From contig OZ246421.1 of assembly GCA_965231165.1 (NCBI GenBank), forward strand, positions 1,550,001 to 1,614,000: a stretch of 64,000 nucleotides of DNA, given 5' to 3'. Position numbers and translations under genes: made by a program. Below, piece by piece: positions 61,106 through 64,000 of the stretch (its first letter is position 1; each line of letters opens with the position of its first letter). Under the pieces are notes generated by a model. That model was not told the origin of the DNA and made no database searches. It saw nothing but the letters and a program-made list of their open reading frames with translations. This stretch comes from Micavibrio_C sp965231165 (GTDB lineage Bacteria > Pseudomonadota > Alphaproteobacteria > Micavibrionales > Micavibrionaceae).

Positions 61106-61822
61106 ATGAAGAAAATATTACTTTTACCAACGGCATTCGTAGCCTTTTCCATACCTGCCCATGCGCAAAACTATGAAGGGCCACAAACGCAGCCTGCACA
61201 GGCGCAAACTGTTCAAGACCCTATGATGGAACAGATTTCTTATCTGCAGAATGAATGGGCGCGTATCAAGTATCAAACTCCTGATGAGAATACGCAACTG
61301 GCAGCTCTTCATAAACTGGAGGAACACGCGGCGAAAGTAACGGCTACCTATAGCAACAAGGCTGAACCTAAAATCTGGGAAGCAATTATTCTGTCCACCG
61401 AGGCCGGCATTATCAAGGGCATGTCTGCCTTACCCAAGGTGAAGCAAGCGAAAGCCTTGCTGGAAGCGGCGGAAGCCATAGATACTAATGCGCTGGATGG
61501 ATCTGCGCATACCTCTCTTGGATCGCTTTACTATCAGGTTCCCGGCTGGCCGGTCGGCTTTGGCGATGATGACGAGGCCGAAAGGCACCTGAAACAGGCC
61601 CTGCAGATCAATCCGGCGGGTATAGATCCCAATTTCTTCTACGGCGACTTCCTGCTGCAGGATGGCCGGTATGATGAGGCCAAAGCCTATCTTGACCGCG
61701 CCCTTCAAGCACCCGCGCGCCCGGGCCGTGAATTGGCTGATGCCGGACGCCGTCAGGAAATAAAGGCTGCTCTTGCCAAAGTCGCAGAAAAGCTGAACAG
61801 TAAGGGAAAGCAGTTTAACTAA
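61106..61822 (+). CDS. Secreted TPR-like protein
   Basis: The 238-residue protein has a signal peptide (LLLPTAFVAFSIPAHA) and a helical remainder with tetratricopeptide-like repeats around residues 120-200 (AKALLEAAEAID, ERHLKQALQINPAG, AKAYLDRALQAPAR). Such repeats bind proteins or peptides in the periplasm. It follows the SDR gene by 11 bases and precedes the response regulator by 18, so it probably belongs to the same transcript. Confidence 0.75.
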   Translation: MKKILLLPTAFVAFSIPAHAQNYEGPQTQPAQAQTVQDPMMEQISYLQNEWARIKYQTPDENTQLAALHKLEEHAAKVTATYSNKAEPKIWEAIILSTEAGIIKGMSALPKVKQAKALLEAAEAIDTNALDGSAHTSLGSLYYQVPGWPVGFGDDDEAERHLKQALQINPAGIDPNFFYGDFLLQDGRYDEAKAYLDRALQAPARPGRELADAGRRQEIKAALAKVAEKLNSKGKQFN

Positions 61823-61840
61823 CCCCCTTATAAAGCGACT

Positions 61841-62497
61841 ATGCGCATCCTTCTGGTCGAGGACGATAAAAATCTGGGTAAAGCCACGACAGAGGGTCTG
61901 AAAGAATCCTTTGCCGTGGACTGGGTGCGCTCGGCTGAAGAGGCCGATGACGCCCTTTTAGTCACGGCTTATAATCTGATTGTCCTCGACATTAACCTGC
62001 CCGGCGCCTCGGGACTCGATTTTCTGACAAACATAAGAAAAGAGAAGAACCAGATTCCCGTCTTGCTTCTGACTGCACGCGATGCTATTCGCCACCGCGT
62101 CGAAGGATTGAATGCCGGTGCTGATGATTATCTGGTTAAACCCTTTGATCTTGATGAGCTTCTCGCCCGCTGTGCGGCATTGGTACGCCGTGCGCAAGGG
62201 CATGCAGAGCCTATCATCACTGTTCTTGATGTTACGTTTGAGCCTGCCACCGGAAAACTTGAGAAAGAGGGACAAGCCGTTATTCTGTCGGCACGAGAGC
62301 GGGCAATTTTCGATGTCCTGATCCATAATCTGAACCGCCCCGTCAGCAAAGCCAAGATCGAAGAAAAAATATATGACTGGTCTTCGGAAGAAATTGAAAG
62401 CAATACCATCGAGGTTCATATCGGCAGCCTACGTCGTAAGCTGGGCCGTGATCTGATCAAGACAATTCGCGGCGTCGGGTATATGATACAGCCATGA
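61841..62497 (+). CDS. OmpR-family response regulator
   Basis: The 218-residue protein has a receiver with acidic VEDD, phosphoacceptor Asp in LIVLDINLPGASG and Lys in YLVKPFD, and a winged-helix DNA-binding domain (residues 125-218) ending SLRRKLGRDLIKTIRGVGYMI. It is of the QseB/TctD type and overlaps the kinase gene by four bases. No ribosome site is clear upstream. Target unknown, perhaps the upstream operon. Confidence 0.93.
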   Translation: MRILLVEDDKNLGKATTEGLKESFAVDWVRSAEEADDALLVTAYNLIVLDINLPGASGLDFLTNIRKEKNQIPVLLLTARDAIRHRVEGLNAGADDYLVKPFDLDELLARCAALVRRAQGHAEPIITVLDVTFEPATGKLEKEGQAVILSARERAIFDVLIHNLNRPVSKAKIEEKIYDWSSEEIESNTIEVHIGSLRRKLGRDLIKTIRGVGYMIQP

Positions 62498-63840
62498 GCG
62501 ATAAACACCTATCTTTACGCCGCCAGTTACTGTTATGGATCAGCATTCCTGTTCTGATCGCGGGTATTTTAACCGCGATTCTGGCCTTCATATTCTCATG
62601 GCATGAAATTGAAGAAGTCTATGACGCGCAATTGGTCCATTCGGCGAAAGTTCTGCTGCAGCTGACAGAGCATGAAGTGCTTGAAAACGGCAAAGGCGAT
62701 ATTCAGCTCGGCGTTGAAAATCCCAACTTGCAGCATCGCTATGAAAAGAAAATGGCATTTCGCATATGGCATGATGAAAAACTGGTAACTGAATCCGCCA
62801 ATGCATCCGTCTTCGGTGATTTTGAAGCCGAACCCGGATTTTCTGACCAGCATATTCAGGGCAAGCCCTGGCGCTTCTTCGTTTTTGTCGACCCCCAGAA
62901 AAAGCTGCGCGTAGAAACCTCGGAACGCTATGCCATTCGCTATGAGCTGATAGGCCAGTTGATGATCAGCCTGATCATACCCATTCTATTTTTCATACCC
63001 ATCATCCTTGCCATCGTCTGGATTGGTGTACGGAAAAATCTTAAACCGGTTGTGCGTCTTTCTCATGCTGTTGACAGACGTCATTCGGATGATCTCGTCC
63101 CGATCATAGCCACCGACATACCACAGGAAATTCTGCCCTTGGTACAGGCACTCAACAGGCTGTTTGCCAGAATTTCAGACAGTTTCCGGCGCGAGCGTGA
63201 ATTTACGGACTATGCCGCGCACGAACTGCGGACACCGCTTGCCGCTATGAAGACCCAGACGCAAGTGTTGATGAAGAAGGCCTCACAGATGCCGGAATGC
63301 CGGGAAGGCCTGAATAATCTTCATGACACGATTGATCGCGCAACACATCTGGTTGAGCAATTACTGTTACTGGCACGAGTCCAGAATGAAAATCGAAACC
63401 TGGAAGTGATGGACATCTCGGAATGCCTGCGCGATGTTATTGATTATTCATCGCGCCTTGCGCAATCCCAGAATAAAGCCATCATGATGAACATTCCAGA
63501 TAACATCCGCATCAAAGGTAACCCGGATTTCCTGTCGATACTGATACGTAATATTCTCGATAATGCTTTGAAATACACGCCCTATGGCGGATCAATTGAC
63601 ATCACCCTTTCACCAGATGCTGTACTGACTATCAAAGATACAGGCCCGGGGTTATCTGACGAAGACAAGGCAAGAGTTTTTGGACGTTTTGTGCGCGTTG
63701 ATAAAACCGGGCAGACTGGCAGCGGACTGGGCCTTTCTATTGCGCAGTCTATCGCCGATGCACATGGTGCAATCATCCAGATGTCTGACAACCAGCCTCA
63801 GGGCCTGGTTGTTACAATGGCTTTCGAGAAAAACTCATGA
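62494..63840 (+). CDS. Sensor histidine kinase, QseC-like
   Basis: The 448-residue membrane kinase has transmembrane segments at about residues 12-35 and 150-180, with a 2CSK_N-type periplasmic sensor between. HELRTPLAAMKTQ carries the phosphorylated His (about residue 243), NILDNALKYTPYGG is the N box and DTGPGLSDEDKARVFGRF the G1/F box; GSGLGLSIAQ is the G2 box. It forms a pair with the overlapping regulator gene. Confidence 0.94.
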   Translation: MSDKHLSLRRQLLLWISIPVLIAGILTAILAFIFSWHEIEEVYDAQLVHSAKVLLQLTEHEVLENGKGDIQLGVENPNLQHRYEKKMAFRIWHDEKLVTESANASVFGDFEAEPGFSDQHIQGKPWRFFVFVDPQKKLRVETSERYAIRYELIGQLMISLIIPILFFIPIILAIVWIGVRKNLKPVVRLSHAVDRRHSDDLVPIIATDIPQEILPLVQALNRLFARISDSFRREREFTDYAAHELRTPLAAMKTQTQVLMKKASQMPECREGLNNLHDTIDRATHLVEQLLLLARVQNENRNLEVMDISECLRDVIDYSSRLAQSQNKAIMMNIPDNIRIKGNPDFLSILIRNILDNALKYTPYGGSIDITLSPDAVLTIKDTGPGLSDEDKARVFGRFVRVDKTGQTGSGLGLSIAQSIADAHGAIIQMSDNQPQGLVVTMAFEKNS

Positions 63841-64000
63841 AATGGATTGTTGTTATCGCGGGATTAACGGGTCTCTCCTCTGTTATCATGGGGGCAGCCA
63901 GCGATCATATACTGGATGGAAATCTATCAACACAGGCGGCAGAACAGATCGACGTAGCCCTCCGGTATCACCAGCTCTACAGTATCGCTCTTTTGTGCCT
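63837..64000 (+). CDS. DUF423 membrane protein (5' part only)
   Basis: The frame starts at ATG 63837, overlapping the kinase stop codon by four bases, and runs out of the window after 54 codons. MKWIVVIAGLTGLSSVIMGA, then DHIL and LRYHQLYSIALLC, match the first half of DUF423 (YgdD-like) small inner-membrane proteins. Co-translation with the kinase is likely. Confidence 0.8.
   Translation, partial: MKWIVVIAGLTGLSSVIMGAASDHILDGNLSTQAAEQIDVALRYHQLYSIALLC

Overview
The window reads as chromosomal DNA of an alphaproteobacterium. Supporting signs are a divK-pleD pair, an EipB/DUF1849 envelope protein, a SapC-family protein, a cysD plus fused cysNC pair, an RHH_4-type ribbon-helix-helix protein and an AspRS of the probable non-discriminating type. 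I cannot name a genus from sequence alone. Most of the window has moderately high GC and GC-rich third codon positions. One stretch, about 44.5 to 57.3 kb, is clearly AT-richer and is an inserted island.

Core region 1-44.5 kb. Glucose entry (glk, pgi) lies next to RNase D and AspRS, then a diguanylate cyclase, EipB and DivK-PleD. A sulfate-activation block follows (ugd, cysD, cysNC, cysQ, all leftward and overlapping or nearly so). Next come SapC and a helix-turn-helix/coiled-coil protein, a free-standing RNA polymerase alpha-CTD-like protein, an acyl-CoA dehydrogenase, a soluble lytic transglycosylase, tsaC-anmK, tyrS, a large AsmA/YhdP-type protein, bcp, an alpha/beta hydrolase, a cysteine desulfurase with a 2Fe-2S ferredoxin, two tandem LOG-family proteins, mnmA and a dienelactone-hydrolase-like protein. 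Five copies of a TGTCATCCTGAGC palindromic repeat are scattered between genes; one copy is split and brackets a GIY-YIG nuclease gene. The least ordinary core locus is 37.5-41.3 kb: three tandem paralogues with an HxD...H...R pattern like Fe(II)/2-oxoglutarate oxygenases, divergent from an FAD/NAD(P)-binding protein.

Island 44.5-57.3 kb. A tyrosine recombinase sits next to an elongator tRNA-Met gene. The last 26 bases of that tRNA gene plus 3 more are repeated exactly 12.8 kb away as attR. Cargo falls in two parts. Left of about 52.1 kb are phage or satellite remnants (excisionase-like, DUF1376, terminase small subunit), a structured RNA resembling phage C4 antisense RNA, a PD-(D/E)XK-like protein and an OLD-type ATPase/TOPRIM nuclease, which are candidate defence genes. 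Right of it are an RHH protein, luxI and luxR homologues, a phytanoyl-CoA-dioxygenase-like protein, a fatty-acid desaturase and an XRE regulator. Repeated GGGGGCAT motifs and a 12-base match to the tRNA end at 52,089 suggest two elements joined in tandem.

Right core 57.6-64 kb. A tightly coupled operon encodes a thermostable-haemolysin-family protein, an AMP-dependent ligase, a haem-oxygenase-like diiron protein and a short-chain dehydrogenase. It is followed by a secreted TPR-like protein, an OmpR/QseC-type two-component system and a DUF423 membrane protein cut by the window edge. The start codon of the first gene lies in one arm of a perfect 12-bp inverted repeat.
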